Of a DNA stretch of 64,000 nt, positions 47,542 through 59,027 are shown piece after piece. The translations under genes and the position numbers were made by a program. Below the pieces are notes generated by a model that searched no databases, was not told where the DNA came from, and was given only the letters and a program-made list of their open reading frames with translations. This DNA comes from Sepiola atlantica. Taxonomy: Eukaryota; Mollusca; Cephalopoda; Sepiida; Sepiolidae. The stretch covers positions 80,164,497-80,228,496 of the forward strand of contig OY744523.1 in assembly GCA_963556195.1 (NCBI GenBank), given 5' to 3'. The stretch's first letter is position 1. Every line of letters starts with the position of its first letter.

Positions 47542-47820
47542 CCCCGCCTAATAAACCGGTATTGTCCAGGCCTTCGGATCTGGATTTACGCCGGTCTATC
47601 GGTTGTGCAGTTCTAGGAAGTGCACCCTCCCAGGCTTTGCCTTTTCACCCTTTGAGAGGGGGTTAGTTTATTGCTAATCGCCTGAGGCGCCCCTACCGGG
47701 GAATGTCGATAGGGCTGCCCAGGCAATTTTTAAATAGCCAGAGTGTTCAAATTCTCGAGCGCTGGTTTTTTCCCACTTTCCCGACCTTGTGTCACATCTT
47801 ACCTTGTGGGAGGAAGATAA
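47542..47820. mobile_element. Unidentified ~280-bp insertion in LINE ORF1
   Basis: Splits KLRNGNLLVEVN from (R)SNKNAQNLLKM. It starts about CCCGCCTAATAAACCGGTAT and ends about GAGGAAGATAAAT, and is richer in GC than its surroundings. A GTTCAAATTC string near 47746 loosely resembles a B box. No clear terminal repeats or target duplication; possibly a SINE. Boundaries are good to about 10 bp. Confidence 0.55.
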
Positions 47821-48865
47821 ATAGAAGCAATAAAAATGCACAAAACTTATTGAAAATGTATAGTTTCTACAATTATAAATGCAAAGTTTTCCCACATGGA
47901 AAACTAAACACCACCTAAAGGAGTTATAAGAAACCAAGAATTATCCTTGGCGACGACAGATGAAATAAGAACGACTTAAAAAAAACAAAGCGTAATTGAC
48001 CACACACGCATAACCATGAAAAGAAATGGTCAAACTATCCAAACTAATACCTATATATTGACTTTTGACACCCCTACAATTCCAAAAGAACTAAAAATTG
48101 GCTACCTCATTGAAAAAGTAGAGCAATACATTCCAACACCCCTAAGATGCCATAAATATGGGCACCACCAGGATGTATGTAGAGGAATGAAAATATGTGG
48201 GAAATGTAGTGAAAAAGGCCACAACCATACAGAAGATGAATGCCAGAACGACGAAAAATGTCCAAACTGTAATGAAAACCACCCAGCCTACTCCAAAACT
48301 TGTAAAATTTACCAAAAAGAAAAAGAAATTACAGAGGTAAAGCATAAAAGAAATATATCATACCCAGAAGCAAGGAAGATTGTTGAATCATACTTGAAAA
48401 GCAACACATATCTAGAAGCAACCCAAAAAACAAGCCCATCAAGGCAACAAAATTAAACAAATGACCAATATTGAAAACTTATCGAAAAACTAGTCAAACT
48501 AGACCAAAACGAATGGCTAAAATTCCAAGAAAATCTAAAAGAACTATATTCAAATATGAATAATAAATCAAAACAAACAGCAAAACCAAATACATAAGGA
48601 AAAAACATGCCTGAAACAGAAATAAAAAATAGTGCCAATTCAAGTACAAGAAGATATGAAAAAAGCAACCAAAGAAAAAACATTAAACAAAGAACCTGCT
48701 GAAAAACAAAAACTCAACCAATAACTACGCAAAACAGATTCCAAACTCTTGAAAAGACGGAAACTGAAAATACCACGGCTCAGACCAATGAGACTACAAT
48801 CAAGAAAAAAGCAAATAAACAAGACAAAAAAAGAAGACAAGACCCCAAACTAGCAGCAGTACAAC

Positions 48866-49460
48866 CAGTGGTGGGATTCAGCCGGTTCGCACCGGTTCGT
48901 GCGAACCGGTTCCTAGACAGTCACACTGTTTGCGACAAAGTTAGGTCAAGTTCGATAACTCCGTAAGGTTCACATATCCAAAGTACACCGGGAGGTCACA
49001 TGTTTTTTTGTTTTGATAAATTATGCACGTGTTAGTTTGTTTTGAAACGTAGGAAACGTGGGAAAAAATTTTATTTGGAAGAAATCTATAAAATATCTAT
49101 ATTTTATTTGGAAGAAGTCTATAAAATAATAAAACGAGAAATTATTTTATTTGGAAGAAACGCTTGATTAAATTAAGTAAACAAACAAAATAAAAATTTA
49201 TATATATTTATAACCATGTAACGAACAAAAACATTTTTACAATGAAAATCAAGTGGCTATTTGGAATTATTTGAAATAAATAAATTCTAAATAAATGAGT
49301 TGTATTTGATTTCATTTTTCATTCATGTACATACATATAGAAAGATGATCATGAGCTTACTAAAATTGCAAGTCCGCGATACGCGGATGCACCGATTTAC
49401 CCTGGTAGTTCTAATATTTAAGATAGAACCTGTTCCTAAAATATTTGAATCCCACCACTG
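48866..49460. mobile_element. hAT-type MITE with perfect 8-bp target duplication
   Basis: 595 bp with 15-bp perfect terminal inverted repeats, CAGTGGTGGGATTCA at the left and its complement at the right. It is flanked by AGTACAAC on both sides (48858-48865 and 49461-49468). 8-bp duplications and CAG...CTG ends are hAT marks. It contains a subterminal palindrome (CCGGTTCGCAC...GTGCGAACCGG) and no coding sequence. Removing one duplication restores the LINE ORF1 frame, so the LINE was there first. Confidence 0.95.
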
Positions 49461-49601
49461 AGTACAACCACAACTCAATCGCTCTCAAACAAGAACTCCA
49501 ACAAGAGACAAAACTACAAACTCCTCAGTGATGGAGATAGATGAAAGATAAAGAAGAAAACCCAGAAACTCTTAAACAAAATAAATAAAAATATAAACCT
49601 C

Positions 49602-50260
49602 ATGGCAAACAAAATATTACAATGGAACATAAGAGGTACAAAAATAAATTTTGAAGAAATACTACTCATCAAAACTTTCTGCCCTGCTATAATCTGCCTA
49701 CAAGAAACTCACCTAAAAGAGAATGACATAATCAATATAAAACATTACTCATCATACAACTACATAAACAAAACATCAAACATAGCCACTGGTGGATCAT
49801 CATTATATATCAATAAAAATATTCCACACAGCAAAATAAACTTGAAAACAAATATGCAAGCAGTTGCAATAACTGCAACACTACACAAAGAAATAACCTT
49901 TTGTTCACTATATATATCACCAAATGGAACAATGGATTAGAAAGAACTAAACGCTTTAATTCAACAACTACCAAAACCTTTCATACTAATGGGGGATTTT
50001 AACAGTCATAACGAGTTATGGGGTAGTAAAAAAAACAACAAAAAAGGAAGAATTATTGAAACAATACTAAACCAAAACCACTTATGTTTACTCAATAATA
50101 AAGAGAACACATACCTACATCCAGCAACAGGTACTCTCTCAGCAATAGACTTAACAATGGAGAACCCATGACGACACATGCGGAAGCGACTACTTCCCTA
50201 TTATACTGGAAAACGAGAATCCAAAACTAGATGACAAGATACTCTGTTGGAACCTTCAAA
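49602..50260 (+). pseudogene. LINE ORF2: endonuclease domain
   Basis: APE-type endonuclease that nicks the target. It reads MANKILQWNIRGTKINFEEI, CLQETHLKEND (catalytic Glu), LYISPNGTMD then a TAG, FILMGDFNSHNELWGS, and GTLSAIDLTMENP then a stop and frameshift at about 50168. The terminal motif normally SDH is here CGSDYFPII, so the catalytic histidine is tyrosine. Nicking is probably lost. Confidence 0.82.
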
Positions 50261-50499
50261 AAACAAACTGGGAAAAATTCCCAAACTCATGCCAATATAG
50301 ATTAATACCAGAAGCTAACACAGACATTGAAGAACATATTGCATATTTCACCAATACTCTCCTTACCATTGTAAAGGAGAACATACCAAAAAGCTCCACT
50401 TCCTCAAAATTTAACAAACCATGGTTTAACAAATACCAAAAAAAGAAAATTTAAAAAGAACCCAACAAAGGAAAACTTGGACATATACAAAAACAGCAG

Positions 50500-51925
50500 A
50501 GTAAAAGCACGAAAAATTTAAAAAGAATCAAAACGGAACACATGGAAAAACTATGTATCAAAAATAAATGTGAACACCAAAACCCAAAAAATATGGGAGA
50601 TGGTCAGGAAAATATCAGGGAAGAACAACAAGGACCCGATCAAACATCTTATCTGCAACAACATAAAGATCACCAACAAGGAAAACATTGCAAACAAACT
50701 AGCTGAACAATTTTCAACAAATTCCTCATCAAAAAAAACAAAATATTTCAAATAATAAAACAAAATGAAGAAAAGAAAAAAAATTAACTTCCAAGTCAAA
50801 AAATGAAGAAAAGTACAACCAACCATTCAACAGAACAGAATTAAAAGAAGCAATACATAAATCTCATGATACAGCTGTTGGCCCTGACGAAATCCATTAT
50901 CAGTTTCTTAAAAATCTACCAAAACCATCCCTAAACTACCTAATACAATTATATAACGAAATATGGAGAAATAACAGCATTCCAAATAACTGGAAACAAG
51001 CTATAGTGATCCAAATACCCAAACCCTAAAAAGACCATACAGATCCAATAAATTATCGACCCATTACCCTCACTAGTTGTCTGTGTAAGACCTTCGAAAG
51101 AATAGTTAATGAGAGACTATCATGGTATTTGGAAACCAAAAATCTGATTACAGAATATCAGTCAGGCTTCAGGAAAAGTAGAAGCCCTATTGACCACCTA
51201 ATTAGACTTCAAACACTCGTAAGGGAAGCATTTGTCAGGAAGGAGCATCTGATAGCAATCTTCTTTGACATTGAAAAGGCATACGACACTACGTGGAAAT
51301 ACGGCATTAAAAGAGACCTACTTTGACTTAAAGGCAGAATGCCAGAGTTCATCTGCAACTCTTTTTAACTTCCAAGTGCGGATGGGCAACATACTTTCAG
51401 TCCCAAAAGAACAAGAAATGGGTGTACCCCAAGGAAGTATCCTGTCTGTCACTCTTTTCAATATAAAGATTAATAACATCATTAAAAACGTAAATATTGG
51501 GATCGACTGCGCTCTATACGTGGAGGATTTATTTATATGCTATCGATCAAAATACATACCCACAGCCGAACGCAAACTCTGTCTAAATAGAATAAACAAA
51601 TGTTTTAAATTCTCAAAGGACAAAACAAAATGTATACATTTCTGTAAACTCCGAAAGATCCATCATGACCCCATACTGAAACTGGACCACAATAATATCC
51701 CAGTTGTTGATCAGCACAAGTACCTGGACATCATATATGATAAAAAATTGTCCTTTATACCCCACATAAAATGCCACAAAGCCATGCAATTAATCAAAGT
51801 TCTGACACACACCGACTGGGGTGCTGACAAAACTACACTACTAAAACTCTGCAGATCCTTTGTTAGATCCAAGCTCGACTATGGATGCTATATATATATG
51901 GAACAGTCAGAAAGTCTTATATAAA
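50500..51925 (+). pseudogene. LINE ORF2: reverse transcriptase domain
   Basis: Scattered frames first (50570-50755), then DTAVGPDEIHYQFLKNLP, INYRPITLTSCLCKTFERIV, YQSGFRKSRSPIDHLIRLQT and IAIFFDIEKAYDTTWKYGI (motif A). After a shift at about 51300 it continues EMGVPQGSILSVTLFNIKIN (motif B), CALYVEDLFICYRS (motif C) and LDIIYDKKLSFIPHIKC. The Y-x-D-D box is YVED, with the first catalytic aspartate replaced by glutamate. Frame breaks and this change point to inactivity. Confidence 0.83.
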
Positions 51926-53110
51926 AGAACTAAATGCAGTACACCACCAAGGATTAAGATTGGCTTTAGGAGCCTTCAAAACCACCCCGGTGGAAAACCT
52001 GTATACACAATACTACTTAAAGCTCTCATCATGCCCATCAAATCCTGCATACCAATGTGTTTTCCATCCACAATACACAAAATTATTCAACGAAAGAGAA
52101 AATATTATCAAACCATACAGCCTTCGCATTAAAAAAAAAAACCCTCACAGAAGCGTAAATAGACACAACAAAAATCCATGAATCCATCAAATCAAAATCT
52201 CCACCTTGGATGATTAAACAACCATCCATAATATTAAAACTAAGTAAGCACTCTAAAACCAAAACCCATCCTTCAACTTTCCATGAAGAACTGCTCAACA
52301 TTCAAAATACATACAAAGATCACCTACAAATTTATACTGATGGATCGAAAGATGGAGACAGGGTAGGATGCGCGGCCATCCATAAAAAAATTAAATTAAA
52401 GAAAAGACTCCCGGATGGGGCTTCCGTGTATAGCGCAGAAGTATCTGCCATCGACTTGCCACTAAATATCACAGCATCCAAGAACACAAAAAATACCTCA
52501 TACTTACAGACTTTTTATCAGTACTCATATCAATAAAGGAAAAAAAATGACAAACTCCTTGATTACAAAGCTGCTCAATAGAATAAATGCTCTAACAGTA
52601 AATAAAGAAATAATCTTCTGCTGGATTCCAACCATATCGGTATCCACATGAATGAAAAAGATGATAAAGCTGCAAAAGAGTCATTACAACTAAACCCAAC
52701 AACAGAAAAAATCCCTTATACGGACTTAAAAACAAATACATATATTCTCAAAAAGTGGCAGGAATCATGGAACTCCTGTATAGAAAAGAAATTATACCAA
52801 GTGACACAGACCATCGGAATAAGAGACACCAATACAAGGATGTCGAGAAGAGAAGAGGTGACAATAACTAGACTCAGAATAGGACACACCATTGCCATCC
52901 ACTCGTACTTGCTGAAAAGAGAAGTACCAATCTGCATATCGTACCAAAAACCCTACACAGTGCATCATATACTGGTAAGCTGTATAGACTTTAAACAGAT
53001 CTGACTGAGACACTACCAAGAAAATAACCTGAAGGAAATATTCAACAAGGTTGATCCGAATAAAAATTTTTCAATTTCTGAGAGCAACGGAGCTATATAA
53101 CAAGATATAG
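51885..53110 (+). pseudogene. LINE ORF2: RNase H and C-terminal Cys-His region
   Basis: After RT and a connecting stretch (HHQGLRLALGAFKTTPVENL), RNase H reads LQIYTDGSKDGDRVGCAAIH (catalytic Asp) and SVYSAEVSAI (catalytic Glu). It is followed after a shift by MNEKDDKAAKESLQ. The tail has TRLRIGHT and CISYQKPYTVHHILVSC, a conserved Cys-His cluster with one cysteine as tyrosine, ending with IRDT-type decay by 53110. RNase H here places the element in the I group. Confidence 0.8.
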
Positions 53111-54060
53111 TTGAAATGTTCCTCTGAAACGTTTGTAACATTCAACTCCCATACTATAACTAATGTTTCGGCATTAAATGATCCATAAGAAGTTGATATG
53201 CCATAAATCAAACCAATCAATCTTATTCAATTTAGATTTAACTATCGTCTGATCTGGTGGCAAATAGAGCAGATTGTCATGGTCTTGTGCAATGTTACCG
53301 ATACAGCAACTGCCTGTATGTCCATGTCAAGTAGTATTTGGCTTTGCAGAATTTTATTATTCACAACTAGAGATGTTCTATCAGCTTCTTTATTTATATA
53401 GTTGTATGGATCTTAATATCACTATCTTCCCTGCAGAATGTTTCATGCAAGCAAATGACTGCTTGACACATAAGGAGAACTAACTCCTCAAAATTTTGCT
53501 CTAACACCTCTTGTGGTTAGCAAAGTATGACTTACCCCAGCCAGGAATGGATTCATAAAGAAACAGAACCTGAGTGAAATGGCTAGTTATAGCAAAGACC
53601 TCCCATTACTTCCTGATCTCTCTGGCAGAAGAGCTCACTGCTCATTTGCATGAGTGCAATGTCACTGGCAATAAAAGGGGAATGTTTTGAAGGAAGTGGG
53701 CGACTATGAGTTGGTGACTACGGTGGTGTGTGCGCTGGTTGAAAGACTGTTCGGAGAGATATCATTTGGCAGAGCAAGACCGTGGTAACATTTTGTTGCG
53801 ATAAGGAGTACGGACACAAGGAAATCAGGAGAAAGAAAAATATAATTACACCTCTCACATTCCACTGGATGATTTTATTCAACAGGATTTATTTATTTAT
53901 TGATTGCTTTTTTTTTTTTTAATTATTTAATTTGGCTCTTCTGAATTTGTCTTCTCTACTTCCATCTTTTCAAAACTCTTGAATTTATTTGTCAATTCAA
54001 TAGAGATAAATGATTTCTTCTTATTCGGTTCTTTTTTGGTTTTTTTAATTTAAGCCCCCA
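53111..54060. other. Non-coding flank after the LINE
   Basis: No gene recognised. A T-run at about 53910-53922 and an AT-rich tail occur. The first 120 bp may still belong to the LINE 3' end. Confidence 0.45.
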
Positions 54061-55295
54061 AAGCATCACCAAGGGGTTTTTGCTGTTTCCTGCCTGTATT
54101 GTTAATGGGTGCTAACGGCTCTGTTATTACTTTTGTTTCTGGTTGCTTTTGTGTTTCTTTCACCTCCCCCAGCTCCACATCAAGCATCCCGCAAGCACTT
54201 CTGAAATCCTAGTCATTTGTCCAGGCTAGGTTTCAGTAACTGTTTTACCAATTCACTGTACTTAGTCTCCTTCTCAACTGGGTGTTTTTTACTTTTTGTT
54301 TCAGTGGTGGCTCCAGCTGCAGTCGGGTTAGGATTGAGGCTTCATATAAGCCTCCACAATCCTTGTGTTTTATTGTTATCATTTCTTTCTCCTTTTTAAA
54401 ATAATCGCATGATCTTGAGAAAGCGGGGTGATTCTCATGACAATTTGAGCATCTTTTGTCCCTTTGGCACTCGTCCTCAATGTGGGACAGATTTCTTTCA
54501 GCGAATTTACCACATATCTGCTGTCCCCTACATAATCCTTATGATGGCCAAACTTTTGGCATTTGAAACACTGCAAAGGGTTTGGTATGTATGGTTCTAC
54601 TCTTTCAGCAGTGTAGCCAATTCTCACCTCTTAGGATTGTTGCTGAATCAAATGTCAATATATATGTGTTCGTCAATATTGTCTTTCCACCATTTTTTAT
54701 TGAAATTCTTTGGTGATGAGTGATCCCCTACTTACAAAGTGCCATCTCGATCTCCTTCGCCATCGCCAGACCAAGGTCCTGACTTCGGATGACTCCATGA
54801 CATATTCAGTTTCTCATGCTTTACATTTTATGTTGTAAAAATTTGTTAATTTTAATAAATTTGTAGCCTATTTACTCACATTAACCTCCACTAGAAGGTT
54901 GCTGTTTTGTGTCGTTTTTAGTTTCTTTTGGAGTTATCCCACTGCTTATCATCTTTTAGATCAGAAAAGATGACAGTTTAGCGAAGGGTTTATCCTCCAG
55001 ATTGAATTACAATATATCGTGAGAAATCGTTAGCGTCATTGTCAGAATAATCTGATTCTGACAAATGGTGTTTGGGTTTTTTGTTGGTATTTGCCATTTG
55101 GTTTGATTTCCACTGGTCCTGAGCGCTACTACCCACCACAGAGTCCAACTGAAGTTGTGAATTTACCAGGGGGGATACTTTGGCCATTATACTCGCATTG
55201 AGTAGGAATAAATTAGCCTCTGCTATTTCTTTTCCAGAACTCATAAACTGACAGTATAGAAACTCAGCAGTGTTATTCTTTTTTGTTTTCAACAC
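54060..55295 (-). pseudogene. ORF1 of a second, related LINE
   Basis: On the - strand: an acidic N-terminal part (KKPKHHLSESDYSDNDANDF, down to 54990), decayed middle, then MRIGYTAERVEPYIPNPLQC and FKCQKFGHHKDYVG with a knuckle that has lost its last cysteine, to KRRKK at 54379. A Lys/Glu/Thr-rich tail follows. The RIGYTAERVEPYIPNP string parallels KIGYLIEKVEQYIPTP of the + strand LINE. Several stops. No ORF2 is seen; the copy is 3'-truncated or cut. Confidence 0.7.
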
Positions 55296-55740
55296 GATTG
55301 ACCCTCAGCCACCGTCTTCTAGTATCTATTTGGGAGGAAATAAAAATGAAAAGTAAGGTTTTTGATTTTTAGAAGAATCAGATTGAATAATACGGTTGGG
55401 GATAAACTTATAGATTGATCGGATCGAACCTCTCCAACCTCTCGTCTAGCCGAAGTAGTGTTGCAAGTCACGTGATCATTTATGCAACCAGGCCATGGAC
55501 TGCTCAGCCACCAGGATTCCGTCCTAAGACATCACGGGTCGGCACTCATGGCCAACAAGTGGCCCTGTTTTCGGGTGGGTTTTGCAGTCATCAAATTTGT
55601 GGCCCTGCCAACATGGCGAGCACACAACCAAAGTTAATGGGAAAATATAGACATGGACTAAATATAAAACCAGAAGCAGAGAATGAAAATCCTCTTTGTA
55701 TCATGTTGATCAAGGGAGAGAACTTCCTCAAGTAAAGAAC
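55296..55740. other. Mostly non-coding, start of copia remnant
   Basis: An open frame at 55415-55735 (+) is unrecognised except that its end (ENENPLCIMLIKGENF) may lead into the copia pol at 55748. Confidence 0.35.
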
Positions 55741-55747
55741 ATGAAGT

Positions 55748-56071
55748 TTTGCTTCTGAACCAGAACAAGATGTGATTGATGCAGAAAAAAGAGAATTGGA
55801 AAGTATGGAAATTCATGAAGTATATGAATGTGTGTCTGACATGAGGCAAAAATGGGTGATAACAGAATGACGAAAAGATAATGAAGACTAGTCTTGTTGC
55901 ACGTGTTTATGATGAAGATCCCCATAACCTAAAAACAGATTTTCTAATGTGCAGCCGCAAGGCTATGCATCTCGTACTGTCTTGATTGTTCCCGCAGAAT
56001 TTCTGCAAAGTATTATGCTGGAGAGAAAGGTATTTCTTAGACCACCATCTGATGTGTGTCCAGAATCACAG
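55748..56071 (+). pseudogene. Ty1/copia pol, part 1 (start of reverse transcriptase)
   Basis: FASEPEQDVIDAEKRELESM and EIHEVYECVSDMRQKWVITE, then a stop and shifts, KTSLVARVYDEDPHNLKTDF, MCSRKAMHLVL and VFLRPPSDVCPESQVW. These match the N-terminal part of copia reverse transcriptase. The last codons are split by the hAT insertion at 56080; the remainder resumes at 59028. Confidence 0.82.
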
Positions 56072-56251
56072 GTGTGGAACAGTGTTGCCAACTGAGATTT
56101 TCAAAACCCGCTAGATTGAGAAAGCAAAATCGCCAGAAAATCGCTAGATTTTTAACTTTTCGTCATTATTAGCAACTGAGATTTTCAAAACCCGCTAGAT
56201 AGAAAAAAAAATAAAATCGCTAAAAAAAAAACACTAGATTTTAACTTCGTA

Positions 56252-56286
<35 letters not shown>

Positions 56287-56295
56287 AAATGACGA

Positions 56296-56896
56296 TGCTT
56301 CTGCAGAGACGAGGGCCACTGTTTCGATCGATGGCGGCGGAAACGGCAGACTCCTCTTCGGGAGAAATCGTGCGAAAACGTGAGCGACGGAAAGAAATTT
56401 GATTTTGGGGAAGATACTTGTTTGAAATTTAACAAAAAATGAATCAAATAAAACTGATAAACATTATGTACATCAATCCCTGTAAAAAACTTGTTTTTTT
56501 TCCACATTTATCGTTCAGTCAATTGTTTACTGTTTTTTTTTCAAATCAAAGTTTTACTTAGTTTTACTTATTACGTTTTTTTTTATTTCAATAAAAAGTT
56601 TGCTATTTATTTGATGTACATAATGTTTATCAAAGTTTTATTTAATTCGTTTTTTGTTAAATTTCAAATGTTTATCAAAGTTTTATTTATTTATTTGCTG
56701 TACATAATGTTTAATTTGTTTCAATAAATAAATGTTCATAATTTTAACTTATCCTCAGTTGTCAATTCAACAGTCATCTTCCCCCAAAATCAAATTTATT
56801 TCCGTCGCTCACGTTTTCGTACGATTTCTCCCGAAGAGGAGTCGGCAGTTTCCGCCGCCATCGATCGAAACAGTGGCCCCGGTCTCTGCAGAAGCA
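56296..56896. repeat. Long foldback inside the hAT element
   Basis: Arms 56296-56413 and 56778-56896 are nearly perfect complements and CpG-rich (CGATCGATGGCGGCGGAAAC, GTGAGCGACGGAAA). A second pair, 56414-56475 and 56609-56670, continues the palindrome; about 107 bp at 56671-56777 is unmatched. The spacer is AT-rich with repeated AAAGTTTTATTTA. It begins just after a (TA)n tract at 56253-56284. It may be a second nested foldback element. Confidence 0.9.
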
Positions 56897-58260
56897 CTAA
56901 AATTACTGCCAAATTTTATCGACTACTTTTGTTTGTTTTTCAAAGCTGTGACAGCGAAAATATATCCACTGTACTTAATTTGTCTGTTTTTGCCTATTAC
57001 TTAAAACAAATATTTTCAAATATTAATTTGTTGTCTGACTTTTGCAGATTATTTTGCAAATAAAAGTTAATTTGTTTTCATAAATATTAATTTGTTGCCA
57101 CCTGGACCTAGGGTTAGTGGGAGGTTTAATGGAGTGTATATTTTGTTTTGTAAGAAACAAATCATAATATCAAACAGTGTTTATTAAAAATTTAAAAATA
57201 TTACAAATTTAACATCACAATAATGACGTATCTAAATATAGATTATTGCCGAAGAAATTGTCCACAAAAATGAAATTAATATTTGCAAAATAATCCGCAA
57301 AAATCGGAAAATTAATTAATATTTTCAAAATAAACGCTATAAAAAATATTCACAAAAATGAGAAAACAAATGAATATTTGCAAAATGATTTTTTCTTAAT
57401 CCACAAAAATCTGAAAATAAATTATTTAGAAAATAAAAAAAAAAAAAAAGAAATCCGCAAAAATCGGGCAAGGCCCTTACTCCTATAGTTTTAAATAGGG
57501 TCTACCCCCCCCCCTACCTCAAAAAATATTTTAAAACATTTATTGCTGTCTTAAAGCAAATAAAATCGAGTTATGTTAGTTCTAAGAACACTGTTCTGGT
57601 ATTATCTTTTCCAATTATTATTTTGATAAAAAAATATTAAATTAAAACCCTATTATGAAATTATCCATCATAATGCATAATGGTTTCTTCGTAAGAAAGT
57701 CGGCCATTTTAATATTTTGTTAATGATTGAATTGCTTCGATATTTATTCCATACTTACCTAATTTTCTAATTCTCCTACCTTGCCAAAATTACATAATTC
57801 CCCCCTCCCTCCCCCAAAAAACATGCATCCTTCCTACTACTAACCCTAAGTCCGGGTGGTAATACGAAAAATAAATAAAGAATAAATTTAACAAAAGTCG
57901 AAAAAAGTGCGTGCGACGTGAGTGTAACGGGGCTGTTAATAGTCAATTTATTGAATATTAAAGTTATTTTTTTTGTTGTGTTATTTATTTATATTAAATA
58001 AACCGTTGTATTGTATCACTTATCTTTCGCGGAAAGAAAACAACAACAATTATTTCAGAATGCATCAGTTTTGCATATACTTGTAACATAAAATGATCTC
58101 CCATTTCCGGGCCATTCTAACTTTGTAGGTAAAAGAATTTAGTTAACATTGGTTCTCAGAGTGTAAGTCGAATATTTTTATTGGTAAATTATGGGGATGC
58201 AAAGTAAAAATTTCAAAGTTCACTGCCTCCTATCTCTCTTATCAAACCTTTTGTAATGTT

Positions 58261-58367
58261 AAAAATCGAAAATTAAACAAAATGCTGGAAGAACATTACA
58301 TTTTCGCACGATTGGTGACATTTATTGGATGTGTTTCTACCAGTATTTTGTTTAATTTTCGATTTTT
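58261..58367. other. Hairpin with 28-bp arms inside the hAT element
   Basis: AAAAATCGAAAATTAAACAA plus AATGCTGG at 58261-58288 is complementary to 58340-58367 with one mismatch (27 of 28). The loop is 51 nt. Confidence 0.88.
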
Positions 58368-59027
58368 AGCGATTATCCGAGTGATCATCGTCGACATCTT
58401 ATCGACGCCATTTTCTTTTTGAGTATGAACTGAACAGTCGACACCATGTTTGTTTTTAACAAAACTATGCTTTAAAATAAGTTAAAACACAAATAAACTT
58501 ATCCAGATAGGTAGAATAAGAATAGTAACTTCTTGCCTTTGGTAACATTTATTTGTTGCACATTTATTTGTTGTTTTTTTTTTACCCATTTTTCGTTCTG
58601 TTCGCTGTCGTTATAAATGCCCTAGAATTGTTTTTTTATTAGTAATTTATTTTTACGTTCGTGGGCTTTTGTCCGTGTTTGAATTATTTTGGTGGCCTTT
58701 TGTCCGGTGAGTTTTTGTCCGGTCGCGATCACCATTTTATTTTTAGAACATTAACATTTTTATTGACATGTAAAACTACTGCAGATTTGCATATATCATG
58801 TATAAAAGGTAGCTTGAGAAATAATCTCATGATGACTAAAGAGAAAATGAATACAGAAAATAGTTTTACTGAAATCTGAAATTGCGTGTGTGTATGTAGC
58901 AAACGAAATCGCCAGATTTTAAAGAAAAAAATCGCTAGCCGCTAAATCCAAATTTTACTAGCCAGATTCAAATCAAAATCGCCAGATCTAGCGGGAAACC
59001 CGCTAAATTGGCAACACTGGTGTGGAA

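Larger units (their letters stand above)
47322..49552 (+). pseudogene. LINE ORF1 (RNA-binding protein), interrupted
   Basis: Begins around MCRTSQAKRTKK. The reading then shifts to RFLIIEIQERKKK and MSELSPFLIEKVLTSKSNSK, KLRNGNLLVEVN, the usual start of an I/Jockey ORF1. After an insertion it resumes with NKNAQNLLKM and KVFPHGKLNTT. From 48016 it is open to 48456, containing YIPTPLRCHKYGHHQDVC (first knuckle, one cysteine lost), CGKCSEKGH and CPNCNENHPAYSKTC. A Lys/Asn/Gln-rich tail continues past a stop, is split by the MITE, and resumes as QLNRSQTRTPT to VMEIDER. ORF1 proteins coat LINE RNA. Confidence 0.8.
47210..53110 (+). mobile_element. I-like LINE (non-LTR retrotransposon) with nested insertions
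   Basis: A long, decayed element with two ORFs: ORF1 with CCHC knuckles and ORF2 with endonuclease, reverse transcriptase, RNase H and a terminal Cys-His segment. RNase H after RT is typical of the I group of LINEs. The ORF1 part is split by an unidentified insertion and by a hAT MITE. The right end near 53.1 kb is set by the last homologous block; I see no poly-A tail. It lies against gag of element B on the left. Confidence 0.8.
56080..59019. mobile_element. hAT-type element, 2,940 bp, inserted in copia pol
   Basis: Ends CAGTGTTGCCAA and its complement TTGGCAACACTG. It is flanked by a perfect 8-bp duplication GTGTGGAA (56072-56079 and 59020-59027). Subterminal regions are rich in CGCTAGAT-type motifs (for example CCCGCTAGAT at both ends, and AGCGGGAAACCCGCTAA near the right end). 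I found no transposase; it is either non-autonomous or too decayed. It also carries a long foldback and a smaller hairpin (separate entries). Confidence 0.92.

Noticed and set aside
58661..58879. 72-codon frame in the hAT element as transposase remnant
   Set aside because: No hAT dimerisation or catalytic motifs; derived from a repeated TTTTGTCCGGT string.
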